Of a stretch of DNA of 64,000 nucleotides, positions 33,791 through 46,380 are shown piece by piece. The stretch is from Mixophyes australis (Eukaryota > Chordata > Amphibia > Anura > Limnodynastidae), in NCBI GenBank assembly GCA_036250195.1, contig JAVHZZ010000003.1, positions 344,511,375-344,575,374 of the forward strand, read 5' to 3'. Positions within the stretch are counted from its first letter, which is position 1, and each line of letters begins with the position of its first letter. The position numbers were made by a program, and so were the translations under genes. The notes beneath the pieces are model-generated. The model worked only from the letters and a program-made list of their open reading frames with translations. It made no database searches and was not told the DNA's origin.

Positions 33791-35040
33791 ATTGCTTGAC
33801 AAGTAATTGCCAGCTCCACAGACTTACAATAATACTTTGCAGCTAAATAACTGGGTCACAGAGCCGCTTCAAATCTATCAACTGAAATACTGACATTAAA
33901 ATCAATGGTTATTTTTTTTATTTTTATATCATTTCAGTGCATTATATTTGCCCCACTTTGGCAGACTATGATAAATGACTGCCACTATTCTTCCTTCAGA
34001 TGCGAGAAGGATTTTCTTTGATTCTGTCTTTGTATCAAGGCAATTTTACTTTTAAATATACTATCAGTTATTTTTCTGTATCACTGAGACTTTTTATTTA
34101 TGTGCTGTGGAGATTTTGTGCCTTGCTGAAACAGTCTCTCAAAGCAAAAGCCTCTAGGACTAATATTAAATATGCCATGAAGTTTTTCATCGATCACCAA
34201 ATAAATGTAAAGAGCTATTTGAAGAAATCTATCTCTTTTTGCTATGTATTTTTAAATGTACGAATGCTGTGAGCATACTTTTGTGCCCATTTTTATATTC
34301 CTTGCATTTTGTGCATAACAGCGATATAAAACATCAACAAAATCAGCAATGATCTGAACAGAATCTTTTTTACCTATTTTTTTTGCTCTTATTCATACAT
34401 ATGGGCAAAATACATAAGAACTAGTGCACACATTAGACACTTTAGTAATCTGGTTTTCAAAAGTTTTTGATGAGCCCATTTTATTGTGAAGCATTTTTAC
34501 ATTTTAAATATTTCATTAAAATTTTAGAATGCAATGGTGGGAACGAGCCCACAAAAATGATTTTTCCTATTTTTTATTACAGTTTCAGGTGTAAACTAGC
34601 ACCTGAACAGTGTGTTAACAATGGATAGGTGTGACAGGTCATCAAATACACCAGATGGATCATTAACTTTTTTAGTTTTTTCAGATCATGTATAAAATAA
34701 GTAAAATGTAGGCACTGCACTGGAATAGATTTTGAAGACTATTGTGTGCCAAAATACAGTTGCAGGCATGCATCTGAACTAATGCCAGGATTGGCCTGTA
34801 GCCTACTTATTCGTGTCTGTATTTCATTTGCCTGACCCTATACTATATAATATAATTAGCATGTCCTTTCTGAAAAGTGCCATATTTGCTAGTTTTTATT
34901 CAGAAGTCACTTCTGCTACCTGCATTGCAACCTTATGAGTCAAATATTTAACTATCTTGTATACAGAGCAACTACAGATGGACTGTTTAATCCTTTTTTG
35001 AGGCTGATTGTTGTAGATGCGTGTTTTCTGCTCAGCATAT
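33791..35040. other. Upstream region, nothing recognised
   Basis: AT-rich intergenic sequence without coding or repeat landmarks. Confidence 0.5.
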
Positions 35041-35046
35041 AAAGAA

Positions 35047-35602
35047 TACTTGGCAACTTTTCCTCGTTGGCTTCAGGGAGATTCCGGGGAAGGTGGGCAA
35101 GCAGGGGTGGGGCTTGACAAATTGCATCATTTTGGCTCCGCCCCCTAAACGTTTGTCTCCATTTTGGGCAATTACAGCAGGGGGTGGCACTCATCTATTG
35201 CAGGGGCGAGAACCAGGAGGTTGCCCTGCTTTCCAGGGAGGTCTTACAGAAATGCAAAATTCTCCCGGATCGTAGGCAACTATGCGTTAAAGAAAACCAG
35301 CTAATGAATCTCTAGAGACTGAAGTGTTTTTTACATTTCTGTCTCCATTACTGAAGTCATGTTGTCTTACCTCTCAGTCTTTAATTAAATCTTGGTCTCC
35401 ATGAAAATAGCCACCTCCCTAGGCATCAATACATGGACATAGGACACAATTTCTGAACTGTGTTATCATGCCACAGATGGCGAAACCAACCACGTCTTGT
35501 ACTGGCTCAGCATCAGGGAGAATGCCAGACTCTTCAGGGAGTGAGGGAGATCACCCCTATTTCAGGGAGTCTCCCTGACATTCAGGGAGAGTTGGCAAGT
35601 AG
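35047..35602. mobile_element. Two copies of a 'tacttggcaac' MITE
   Basis: The left end tacttggcaacttttcc (35047) and the right end gagagttggcaagta (about 35587-35601) are inverted partners. A further end (gatcgtaggcaactat, about 35268-35283) suggests one copy at 35047-35283 and a partial second at about 35500-35602. Both share cagggaga(t/g) repeats. A related fragment is at about 59085-59150. Confidence 0.5.
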
Positions 35603-35683
35603 AATATAAAGCACTATAGAGACCGTCTCTTAGAAATAATGCAAATGATTCATGATGGTTTTAAGCTATGTTTAGGTCATATG

Positions 35684-35964
35684 CAGGGGCGGACCCAGAC
35701 ATTTGCCCTACCCGGGGCGATTTTAGGGGGGGTGATTTAGGCCCCGCCCCCTTTCTGTGTTCTAAGGCTGCCGGCGGCTGCACAGTGGGTGCAGGTCCGT
35801 TCAGCAGTGAAAGTGTGTTGTCCTGCTGCTCTGATTGTGTTTAAAACACAATCAGAGCAGCCGGGCAGCATACTGTCACTGCTGAACGGACCTGCACAGT
35901 GTGCAGCTGTCAGCAGCAAGCCCCTGGTAGGGGGGGCGATCGCCCCCCCCTGGATCCGCCACTG
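35684..35964. mobile_element. Foldback hAT-type MITE, 281 bp
   Basis: Terminal inverted repeats start caggggcggaccc (left) and end ggatccgccactg (right), flanked by a perfect 8-bp duplication gtcatatg (35676-35683, 35965-35972). The interior is a large hairpin: ggtccgttcagcagtg and cactgctgaacggacc pair around an aaacacaatcagagca stem. No coding capacity. Confidence 0.88.
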
Positions 35965-35972
35965 GTCATATG

Positions 35973-36721
35973 TAAGTCCTATTCAAGAGAAATAATTGAT
36001 TTGGAATGCTTACATGACAACCCTCTTTACTGTTGAAGGCTCCTTATGACAGTTTATTATTTTTATTGTTTTGAAACTTGTCTTCCATCTTATCACAGGT
36101 TATTACTGAACCAAGTTACTTTTGAGAATTTTGGAATCATTTATTACATGAACCATTCCAGTATATAATTTAGAATGAGTGAATATGTTTATTTATGAAA
36201 ACAGGTATAAAGAGGTATAGAAAGCATGCACTGTTATGACACCCTTATGGTAGACTTTGATCATGTTTGAAGTGCTATGATGTACCAGATATGTTCCTGA
36301 AACACCAATCCATTCACTTTAATGTATTCTGAAAGCTAGTAAATGTAAACACCAGGTACAGGTGTTGTAAATTAGGTATGCCTCATTTTCCATGCTATTG
36401 GACACGGTGGGATGAAAACAAAACTGAAATGTTTTTAAAAAGAGGGGAAAATAGGTTGGTTTAGAAGTACCCTTAGAGTGCTCTGGCATCTGATAATGTT
36501 TGTTCCTTAATCTTTTTAATTATCTTTTTTTTTTTTTGCAAGGATATGAGTGCAATGGGTTTCTTAAAAGTCAAGGCTCAAGCCTGGATCTTATGCTGAA
36601 TATTGTTGGCATGTTTGGTAACTAAGCAATATTGAAGATTTGAGTGTTAAAATAATTCTAGTTAAGCTATATAATCAGCTATGATTTCAAAATCATTACT
36701 CTAAAAATACTTTTTATTCAC
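35973..36721. other. Nothing recognised
   Basis: AT-rich; a T12-like tract at about 36527-36538. No gene or repeat family. Confidence 0.5.
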
Positions 36722-37020
36722 TTTGGGTCTGATTCACTAAGGAAATTTTTTTACTTAAGTTTTCTCCTGGTCAAAACCATGTTACAGTGCAAGGGGTGCT
36801 TATTAGTTTATTATTTTGAACATAAGGAGAGTGTCTTTTTTTTCCCTAGATCAACTTTAAATTTCAATGTACAAATAAGCTATCAAGTACAGGGTGTTCG
36901 GAAAGTCACTGTGCACTTATGTATATTTATTAACACACATTTTTCAATATACAATGTATAATACATGATGTAAACACGAATGATAATTATAAGCAATGTT
37001 GAAAATGACCACCGTTAGCA

Positions 37021-38005
37021 TCAAGACAGGCTTGGATCCTTTTTATTTTGTTTCTGTATAGACTGAATGAATGCTGTTATCGCTGCTTTCCAGTCATCCA
37101 GTGTGTGCAGATGATCTTGATACACTGCAGATTTTGCTGCTCCCCATAGATAAAAATCTGGTGGATTTAGATCTGGTGAGCGTGGTGGCCACCTATCTTT
37201 CGAAATAATGCGATCTCCACAGAATTCCTTTAATAACTGCATAGATCTGTAAGATGTGGGCAGTAGCCCCATCTTGTTGAACCAATGAGTAATTGATTTC
37301 ATCACTTGTCATCTGACCGATGAAGGGGTAAAGAATCTCCAAACAATAGCGCTCGCTGTTTATTGTGTTCATAAAGAAAATAGGGCCCACAATTCAACGT
37401 CTGGAAATCGCAACCCACACACCAACCTTGAGATTATGCAGGGGTGTTTTGTGCAAAACGTGAGGATTATTGGATGACCACAATCTTGAATTTTGTGAAT
37501 TAACATAACCCGAGAGATGGAACCACGCTTCGTTTGTGAAAAAGGTCACATTCTACACATCTGTATTCTCTGTGATAAATTGGTTAAACCATTTGCAATA
37601 GTGTATTCTTTTCTCATGGTCAGTTGCTTTCAGTTCTTGTACCGACATTATTTTGTATGGGAAGAGCCGTACCTTCTTTCTCACGGCCTTATGAGCAGTT
37701 CCAAGACCAATATCATGCTGCTGAGCTAACTTTGGTATTGATTTTGATGGACTCTGCAGCATACTGTCAGAAATATCCAACAGTTTCTCCTCTGATAGCT
37801 TTGCTGGCCTTCCACAGCATTTGGCATCAACTACAGATCCTGTTTCGTTAAACTTATCGATAATGTTATGAACTGCATTGCGATGTGGAGCAGGTGTGTC
37901 TGGGAATTTTTCAACAAATCGCTGTCGCACCACATCTATGTAGCTATCCCCTTTTTGGAATACGTTTTCGATTAGCCATATATGTTCTTCAGTTGTTAAA
38001 ACCAT
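37021..38005 (-). pseudogene. Mariner-type transposase, inactivated
   Basis: The minus-strand reading starts MVLTTEEHIWLIENVFQKGD (38005), with a helix-turn-helix region and CGRPAKLSEEK linker (near 37815). It goes on to YCKWFNQF, FTNEAWFHLSGYVN (about 37535-37495), QQDGATAH (about 37280-37255) and RWPPRSPDLNPPDFYLWG (about 37195-37140). The usual first catalytic aspartate (FTDEAW) is Asn. The second (QQD) and third (SPD) aspartates are kept, but in different frames, about 33 residues apart. A stop and frameshifts split it into three open pieces. Mariner-family transposases act by cut-and-paste at TA sites; this one cannot be active as read. Confidence 0.88.
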
Positions 38006-38150
38006 ATTGGGATCATTATCTGAAACAAAATATGGGGTCTTTTCATAAAGCAGTGAAAACAGTGGAGAAGTTACCCATGGCAGCCAATCAGCTGCTCCGT
38101 ATAATTTTATAATATGCAAATTAGAAATGTTGCCTCAATGCTAATTGGTT

Positions 38151-39148
38151 AAATATCAAAATACAGAAACCCTGGCGCTGAAAAATTTACACATATGGAA
38201 AGAGATGAACCCTGCAGCTATCAAGGGGTGGTGCTGACACCCCTACAGTATTGAATAAGAAACAAAAAATGTAGACAGCGCTGGGAAAATCTCAGACCAA
38301 GACAAACATCATAAGTGAGATGTCAGTCAATAAAATAATCTCCAAGTATTATGAACAAAGGAAACTCTGGAGATTATATTCCAATGATTTAATCACATAC
38401 ACAATAGAGGATAAATACACATCTCTATTTTCAATATAAAAATTCCATCACAAAAAATACATGTCAAACAATGGTAATATTAAAATATTCTTCAATAGAT
38501 ATACCATCGATGGTTTGCCTATAATAGCGCTATAATTAAAAAAATAATAAAATAAAAATGGATACAGATAATAATGGATATTCCTAAATAGGCCAATAAA
38601 ACCAATGAATAAATCTGCACAAGGTGGATCATCGAGAAAAATCCAATGATACGATGGAAAATGAATGTCAGCAGATTGGAGACTAAATAGATGTTTAAGA
38701 TGTGTGAAACACAATCTTACTGGTTTACATGGAGTCCTCCAATATTTTGAATAGAATGGAATATATCCAGGTTACTCCTCGATCAGATATTAAGTCTGGG
38801 AGCTTAGTACCTCCACAATCCTCATAAAATGCCAAACTTGCCTTAAATGTTGGAGGGATCCCGATTGCAGCTCCTTGATAGTATTAGTCACAGCATGCCA
38901 GCTTGCAAGCTCCGCTGTAGAGAGATCAGTAGAAGCAGGTGCGCACCTGATGTTAGTCCGTGGGAAACAGAATAGACGCCGGAGTGTTCCTGATGTGTCC
39001 TTAGTCAGCGTACTTGCATCAATAGATAGGACTGGGTCACTCCTCGGCTGGTCAAAATGTAGATAAGCACAGATAGCTTACAGCATGTGCTGGTGTAATA
39101 AACAAATGGCAACGCGTTTCGTCCACCGTACTGTGGACTTTCTCAAGC
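38151..39148. mobile_element. 998-bp insert with 15-bp target duplication
   Basis: The 15-mer caatgctaattggtt occurs at 38136-38150 and again at 39149-39163, directly bounding the insert. A duplication this long suits target-primed retroposition better than DNA transposition. The insert has no coding landmarks and carries the frog-repeat motif acgcgtttcgtccacc near its right end (39112-39127). Class unresolved. Confidence 0.75.
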
Positions 39149-39406
39149 CAATGCTAATTGGTTGCCATGGGCAACTTCACTGCTTCAATTCTCCACTGTT
39201 TTCACTGCTTTATGAAAAGTGCACAGTGACTTTCAAAACACCCTGTATTTGTTTGCTTCATGAGAAAACAGCCAGTATTTATCTTATGTGCAAAATAATA
39301 AACTAATTTGCACCCCTTGCATTGTGACATGTTTTGTTCCAGAAAACTTAAGTAAGAAAACATAGTCAACTTCTTGCTTAACTTTCCTTAATGAATCAGG
39401 CCCTTT

Positions 39407-40330
39407 AAGCCTAGCATTAAAATGATACTAATAATATCTGCCTTTTATGGCTAATTCTGTTGCTCCCAGTTTCTTGTTGTCAGGGCTTGGCAGGTAGCAG
39501 AGGGAATAAAGTAGATTAGGATTGGTCTGCGAGGGAAGAGGGTGAATAGGTATATGCTGGCAGAATTAGTGTCAATTTGCTTGGGAGTGGTTATAATCAG
39601 GAGAGGCTATGGAGCTTGTGAGCTCCTTCAGTTTCGAGCAATTGCTCGCAGTTATGGAGCCGTAAACAATTGCTAGTTAGCAATTGCAAAATAACAAATG
39701 TTAGGGTATAGTATCTATTTAAATTTGTCTTTACTTGTTTCTTCTTTGATTCTTTTTCTGGCATTTTTCAAATTTTCTTGGAATTTCTTGCTTTCCACCT
39801 TAATTAACAATAATTGAATAAATAATGTTAGCGCCACATACCTTAGCCTAGTATACTCAGGTGTTTTCTAGCCCATTCTGAGAAGTGTTGTATTCACTGC
39901 ATGGCACATAGAGCACAAATTGTTGTATTTTTTATGTCTGTAGTAAAAGAAATATAGGTAAAAGAGAGTTTAAGTTACACAAAGGCTGTTGTAACATACA
40001 CATTATTTATTGATATCAGTGATTGACTATATATTGGTGAATTGCATAAATAGTCAAATTACAGCTTAGTCCACCCACTTATCTACTACTACAGTAATTG
40101 AGAATCTTATTTCTCTGATGTTGTATCCACCACTACTCTCTTATGCAATTTGTTATCAATCAAATCCTACCAATTTAATTTGAACTCTGTGTGTGCCCCA
40201 ATCTTGCCACAAGAGCAGGGTTCAGATATACATTAAGTACCCATCACTTGTGTTTTTATCTTGCCCATGCTGACAGTTTTAATTAACCGACTGGGAGCAT
40301 GAGTCCCATTCTGCTATAAAACACAAAAGG
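39407..40330. other. Nothing recognised
   Basis: AT-rich sequence. caattgc(t) motifs recur at 39637-39690, with no larger structure. Confidence 0.5.
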
Positions 40331-40498
40331 GGGGTAAATTTATCAAGCTGCAGGTTTGAAAAAGTGGAGATGTTGCCTTTAGCAACTAATCAGATTTTAG
40401 CTGTTATTTTGTAGAATGTACTAAATAAATAGCTAGAATCTGGTTGCTATAGGCAACATCTCCTCTTTTTCAAACCCGCAGCTTGACAAATTTACCCC
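40331..40498. mobile_element. Palindromic MITE family A, copy 1
   Basis: Starts ggggtaaatttatcaagctg and ends with the complement. The inner arms contain gtttgaaaaagtggagatg and aatcagatt(t/c)tagct. Three more copies lie in this window (41931, 54339, 58479). Confidence 0.88.
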
Positions 40499-41930
40499 AA
40501 GATGTCATAGCAAATGAGAATTCAGCATTAATACATGTGCTATATAGCAAATGATGTAGCTGCTAAATCAAAATAAGGCAACTCTTTTATTATAATGCTT
40601 TAATGTATAATAAGATAAATAATTTGGTGTCAGGTCAACTTTCAATACTGATTAGTTCCTTTTTTATATACATACAACATGTCTAATTGTAATTGAATGT
40701 CTTTAATATATGCCTCTACTGTTATCCTAATTTCTTTTTGCTACCAAGTCAGGGGCCAAGTAATTTAAGCAAAGCAGTTTTTTATTTATACATTATGTCC
40801 TAATTCAACTGAGCAACAAATAGTATTTATGGCTGAATTTTTTTTTTATTATTTTTTATGTGTTCCGCCCTTAAAATTGAAAGCTCAATTTGTAAGGTAA
40901 TACCTAGATGATGTATCCCCATGCTTCAATGTCAACGTCTGCTGCTTAGGGTCAAGAGAAAGGACATGAGTACCAGGGTCTCTGGGTGACTAGAAACGCC
41001 AGTGGGCAGAAGGATAAGTAATGAGGGCAATCTGACACATCACATTGTTAACCTGACATAATTTATTGCTTTTCTCATTGCTTCCTTGTCTTATTCTTCA
41101 TATACATTTTCTTTTCTTACGTGAATGTAATATAACTGGTAATCAGACTGTGATGAAAATCTCTTAAGTAATAGTATATTTAGATCAGTTGGATATGGAA
41201 ATTGTGAATATTTTAATATATATTGCTTATAGATGTGTCACACAGGAAACAGATTTAAACAAGTTTTGATCAGAAAAAAATATCATTTTGAATAACACTT
41301 TCAAAACGTGATCAAGTAAATCCAAACCACGGGTATCATTACAATCTGCAGGATCTGCCAAGAGAAGAAATATAATTTGTCTCAACTGATTACAGGAAAA
41401 TTACATTCCCTGAGCTCATACTCTGATATCTCCAAGTGCCAAGTATTCCCTGCTGCAATGCAATTATAACTGCCCCTAGAAAGGAAAGAGTTAAGAAGCA
41501 ATCATGACACTTAAAGTTTAATACCAACATAGTACAATGTCACCTTGGAATCTAGCCACTTGCATTGTATATTTGCCATTTCTGCATTAGAGTGGAAGCT
41601 TTACTGTTTCTATGAATGTGCGCTAGAATGCAGTTTACTAAAATTGAGGTTGTTGCTCTGTGAAAGAGCACTTTAAATAGTAATGTTAAAATAACTTGAC
41701 AAATCTTGGATGTTGTGTTTTAAACTCCTTAAAGGGAAAATACAATTAAAAGGTTTGTCCAGCCAGTGCTTATAACAGCCTTGAAAAGATTGAAAGGGTA
41801 TATGCGATCAAATGGGTGCCAGTCATATATGATTGATTAGCAGAGCAACACGCTGCAGTCATGCACCTTGTCACACCCTGCATTAACATTTCTAGAGATA
41901 GCCAGATACTTGATCTTGGAAAAACACCTG
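40499..41930. other. Nothing recognised
   Basis: AT-rich intergenic sequence without coding landmarks. Confidence 0.5.
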
Positions 41931-42107
41931 GGGGTAAATGTATCAAGCTGTGAGTTTTCCGGCGGGTTTGAAAAACGAATCAGATTCTAGCTATCATGTA
42001 TGTAGTACATTCTACAAAATGATAACTAGAATTTGATTGGTTGCTATAGGCAACATCTCCACTTTTCAAACCCGCCGGAAAACTCTCAGCTTGATACATT
42101 TATGCCC
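41931..42107. mobile_element. Palindromic MITE family A, copy 2
   Basis: Same family with a longer stem including gttttccggcgggtttgaaa and its complement. The left arm lacks the gtggagatgttgcc part present in other copies. Confidence 0.86.
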
Positions 42108-42547
42108 TGATCTCTCCTTGTCTCCCCTGTCCTACTTACCCAGCTGCAACCTACCACCTTCTGGCTTTTGCTCCTATCATGGGATCTCAGCCATCTTGAT
42201 ATAGAGAATGTGAAATACATCTTTACTCGGGTGTGCGGTGCAAATATGTCAATTAGAAGAGAGTATATGAAATGCCTTTATCATATGTGTCAGGAATGCA
42301 CTTACCATGCTTGTGACTGGGATATTACTGTCAGGGTTAAACATAATTTCAGCACTCAATCTACACTTGGCTATCACACAGGTTGCTCCATACACAACTT
42401 AATCACTGCCACCCCCTATTGTATTAATAAAGTAGGATCATATAACTCTGTTACATAAATCTACACAATGGCACACACTTTGCTCTTTATTAGTCAAAGA
42501 GGTTAACACTTAATACTCTACAATTAAAACGCTTAACACAGCATACT

Positions 42548-43520
42548 TGTCACACATCGGGGTCTTAGTCACATTTATCACATTCATATGTGTCATCTCA
42601 TGGCTATTCGGGACTCTCCTGGCCGCCTGCGGCATTCTTGAATACTATATCACCATTTGCAAACAAACAGTTCCTGTCTGTACTGCTGCATGGGCGCAGC
42701 CATATTGGATTCTTTCATGTGATCTTCTCAGACCAACCAGACTTCAGCAGCTGCTTTCACATGACCTGTGCAGCTAATTGGCGCTGGGAGCATCCTATTT
42801 AAACCAGCTCCTAAGTCCAGTTAATTGTTAGAACAACTTTCTTTTGCTGAAGATAGTTCCCTGGCTCCAGACTTTATTTGTTTCCAGTGCTGTTTCTGAC
42901 GTACTCGGCATTTACCAAAGTGCCTGTTTGTCAGCAACTGTTCAGCTTGCACCAAGTGCCTGTTTCCCTGCAAATGCTTCAAGTAATTGATGCCTCTGCA
43001 TCTCTCAGCAGACTCCTGAAGACATTTCTGTCTTCTTCAAGGATCTCCATTTCATACTACCAAACACCTCTGGGTTTCCTACAGCATTTCCATTCCGCAG
43101 TAGCCAGGTGTTCTGCAGTTATCATCTTATAGCTGGGGCTAGCTCTGAATCTCGGAGCGCTAATTTTGTGTTCTGCAAATCTGTCTGTGGATTCCAGGTC
43201 TGTGCACCTGTAGCCAGCTCACAGTCGAGTTTTCCACTCCTGGTCACAGTCCTGAGTCCTCCACTCTTGGTCACAGTTCTGAGTTCTTGTTTCCAGCTTT
43301 AGCTTTGTTGTGTTCTGAGTTTCTGTGGTTTGTATACTTCTGAGTTTCCAGTAGTGGATTCCAGCTCCATGTGCCAGGTTTGAGCTCTCCACCAACAGTT
43401 CCATCCACCATCCACAGATTCTTACATCTGTGGATTCCAGCTCCCTATTCCGGCACAGACCCAGTCCTAGGACTCCTTTCTGCTAGTGCTACTCTGGATT
43501 TTGGCAGACCTATACTTTTG
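42548..43520 (+). other. Possible LTR-like or promoter-like segment
   Basis: A tgtcacacatcgg start, a TATA-like tatttaaacc (42797-42806) and C/T-rich downstream sequence with a duplicated ctggtcacag(t)cctgagt block (43228-43285) recall an LTR with U3, R and U5. No matching end or target duplication was found. Confidence 0.3.
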
Positions 43521-44313
43521 CAACAAGGATAAACTTATTAAATTTTAGATTTCATATAGAAAGGTACAAGGCTTTGAATACTTTAGAAATACAAAACAAA
43601 TGACCTACAAAATGAATGCAGTAACAGGAAAAAATAGCTCCTCACTCAGCTGCTATCTTGTGATCTCTCTCCAACGAGCTGGCTCCTCAAACATCCTGCC
43701 TCTTTCAGGACACACAATGGCCTCACACCGGTCCCTCTGTCCAGCTCTTTGCTGAGCCTCTCTCTGGTGACAGACCTCTTGTCCATCTGTATCTAGTCCC
43801 CTATGCTTTCCTGCCTCCTGCAGGACACACCGATCCTTACTATACTGCGCTACTGATTTGCACCATGATGCTTCAGTTATGCTCTTAAAACACCACTCCA
43901 TTTACTTGGGTGGGGTTCTAAAAAGATTGTTATAACTGCCAATCACCAGTTTTTGTTAAAAAGAAATAAAAAAACAAAAGGTACAGGTGTGGAAAACAAA
44001 GACTACTTTATTTTCCACACTGCTGGATGTGACATGAGGGGAAAACATCTCTTGAAAGATAGTAAATTAACCAAAGCTCATTAAGTATATTGAAGTTATA
44101 AAATAACACACAGGAGTTAAATTGTTATCTAGTGTGTTCAGTGAACATTCATCTTAGGAATCACTTTGAATCGGATCCGATCTCTTCATCATTCAGAATA
44201 GACTTTAAAGATGTATCAGATAAATGCCCAGCAGAGTAATTCATTAGGCAGAGATAGGACTGATCCAGGGTTTATTGCATGTCACTATTCACAGCAGTGT
44301 TCCAAACAGATCT
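43521..44313. other. Nothing recognised
   Basis: Two related pyrimidine-rich blocks with caggacacac (43707-43716, 43820-43829) look like a decayed repeat. Otherwise unassigned. Confidence 0.4.
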
Positions 44314-44493
44314 ATTGTAAGTAGAGATGGGCGGGTCCGGTTCTCCGAGAACCGAACCCACCCGAACTTTGGGTATCCGAGTACCGAGCTGAGCAGCTCG
44401 GTACTCTCCCGCCCATTCCGAATCCAAATCGAGGCCGAACGTCATTGTGACGTTGTCGGATCTCGGGACTCGGTTCTCGCGATACTTCAACTT

Positions 44494-44501
44494 TATAAAT
44501 A
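44494..44501 (+). promoter_or_regulatory. TATA box of the hAT transposase
   Basis: tataaata within ctttataaatacac, about 170 bp inside the left end and upstream of the leader array. It is the best core promoter candidate for the transposase. Confidence 0.65.
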
Positions 44502-44680
44502 CACGCCTCCACAGCAATCCATCGCCATTTGACAGAGGGAGAGAGCAGGGTGTAGTCATAGGCTAATTAGAGCAGGGACAGAGAATACAATATTGTTCTT
44601 GCAATTGCTCTAACCAAAATCGCTAGTGCAGAGAGGAGGATAGAGGTTTATTATTTTTTCTTCATATTTGGCACTCCCCA

Positions 44681-46380
44681 GCGCTTTTGGGGTGTCCCCC
44701 ATAATTGTGCATTAATATTTCTGGCTGTCAAAAGTCATATCTGTCAGCAGTATCTACTAAATAATTTGTAGCACACCTCAGTGCTTTTGGGGTGTCCTCC
44801 CTAATTGTGCATTAATATTTCTGGCTGTCAAAAGTCATATCTGTCAGCAGTATCTACTAAATAATTTTTAGCACTCCTCAGTGTTTTTGGGGTGTCCTCC
44901 CTAATTGTGCATTAATATTTCTGGCTGTCAAAAGTCATATCTGTCAGCAGTATCTACTAAATAATTTTTAGCACTCCTCAGTGTTTTTGGGGTGTCCTCC
45001 CTAATTGTGCATTAATATTTCTGGCTGTCAAAAGTCATATCTGTCAGCAGTATCTACTAAATAATTTTTAGCACTCCTCAGTGTTTTTGGGGTGTCCTCC
45101 CTAATTGTGCATTAATATTTCTGGCTGTCAAAAGTCATATCTGTCAGCAGTATCTACTAAATAATTTTTAGCACTCCTCAGTGTTTTTGGGGTGTCCTCC
45201 CTAATTGTGCATTAATATTTCTGGCTGTCAAAAGTCATATCTGTCAGCAGTATCTACTAAATAATTTTTAGCACTCCTCAGTGTTTTTGGGGTGTCCTCC
45301 CTAATTGTGCATTAATATTTCTGGCTGTCAAAAGTCATATCTGTCAGCAGTATCTACTAAATAATTTTTAGCACTCCTCAGTGTTTTTGGGGTGTCCTCC
45401 CTAATTGTGCATTAATATTTCTGGCTGTCAAAAGTCATATCTGTCAGCAGTATCTACTAAATAATTTTTAGCACTCCTCAGTGTTTTTGGGGTGTCCTCC
45501 CTAATTGTGCATTAATATTTCTGGCTGTCAAAAGTCATATCTGTCAGCAGTATCTACTAAATAATTTTTAGCACTCCTCAGTGTTTTTGGGGTGTCCTCC
45601 CTAATTGTGCATTAATATTTCTGGCTGTCAAAAGTCATATCTGTCAGCAGTATCTACTAAATAATTTTTAGCACTCCTCAGTGTTTTTGGGGTGTCCTCC
45701 CTAATTGTGCATTAATATTTCTGGCTGTCAAAAGTCATATCTGTCAGCAGTATCTACTAAATAATTTTTAGCACTCCTCAGTGTTTTTGGGGTGTCCTCC
45801 CTAATTGTGCATTAATATTTCTGGCTGTCAAAAGTCATATCTGTCAGCAGTATCTACTAAATAATTTTTAGCACTCCTCAGTGTTTTTGGGGTGTCCTCC
45901 CTAATTGTGCATTAATATTTCTGGCTGTCAAAAGTCATATCTGTCAGCAGTATCTACTAAATAATTTTTAGCACTCCTCAGTGTTTTTGGGGTGTCCTCC
46001 CTAATTGTGCATTAATATTTCTGGCTGTCAAAAGTCATATCTGTCAGCAGTATCTACTAAATAATTTTTAGCACTCCTCAGTGTTTTTGGGGTGTCCTCC
46101 CTAATTGTGCATTAATATTTCTGGCTGTCAAAAGTCATATCTGTCAGCAGTATCTACTAAATAGTTTTTAGCACTCCTCAGTGTTTTTGGGGTGTCCTCC
46201 CTAATTGTGCATTAATATTTCTGGCTGTCAAAAGTCATATCTGTCAGCAGTATCTACTAAATAATTTTTAGCACTCCTCAGTGTTTTTGGGGTGTCCTCC
46301 CTAATTGTGCATTAATATTTCTGGCTGTCAAAAGTCATAACTGTCAGCAGAATCTACTAAATAATTTTTAGCACTCCCCA
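44681..46380 (+). repeat. 17 tandem units of exactly 100 bp (hAT leader)
   Basis: Each unit begins gtgtttttggggtgtcctcc (gcgctttt or gtgctttt in the first two) and recurs every 100 bp from 44681 to 46281. Middle units are almost identical; the outer ones carry a few changes. No unit contains ATG. The array ends 17 bp before the transposase start codon. Confidence 0.97.

Larger units (their letters stand above)
36890..39245 (-). mobile_element. Mariner-type transposon with TA duplication
   Basis: Inverted ends cagggtgttcggaaagtcac (36890) and, on the complement of the right end, cagggtgttttgaaagtcac (39245), with TA on both sides (36888-36889, 39246-39247). It carries a minus-strand transposase and is itself interrupted by a 998-bp insert at 38151-39148. 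Confidence 0.9.
36725..39403. mobile_element. Palindromic MITE split by a mariner element
   Basis: The left arm gggtctgattcactaagga... and the right arm, complement gggcctgattcattaagga, match over most of their length, including tgcaaggggtgc (36789-36800) and gcaccccttgca (39310-39321). Without the mariner the two arms rejoin at tcaagTA/tttg as a palindromic element of about 320 bp. The flanking ttt on both sides may be the target duplication. Confidence 0.78.

Noticed and set aside
34000..34272. 90-codon plus-strand frame upstream of the CpG island
   Set aside because: Low-complexity hydrophobic composition, no homology and no splice context.
44681..46380. Array considered as CRISPR or centromeric satellite
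   Set aside because: No spacers; units are continuous 100-bp repeats inside a bounded hAT element in a vertebrate genome.
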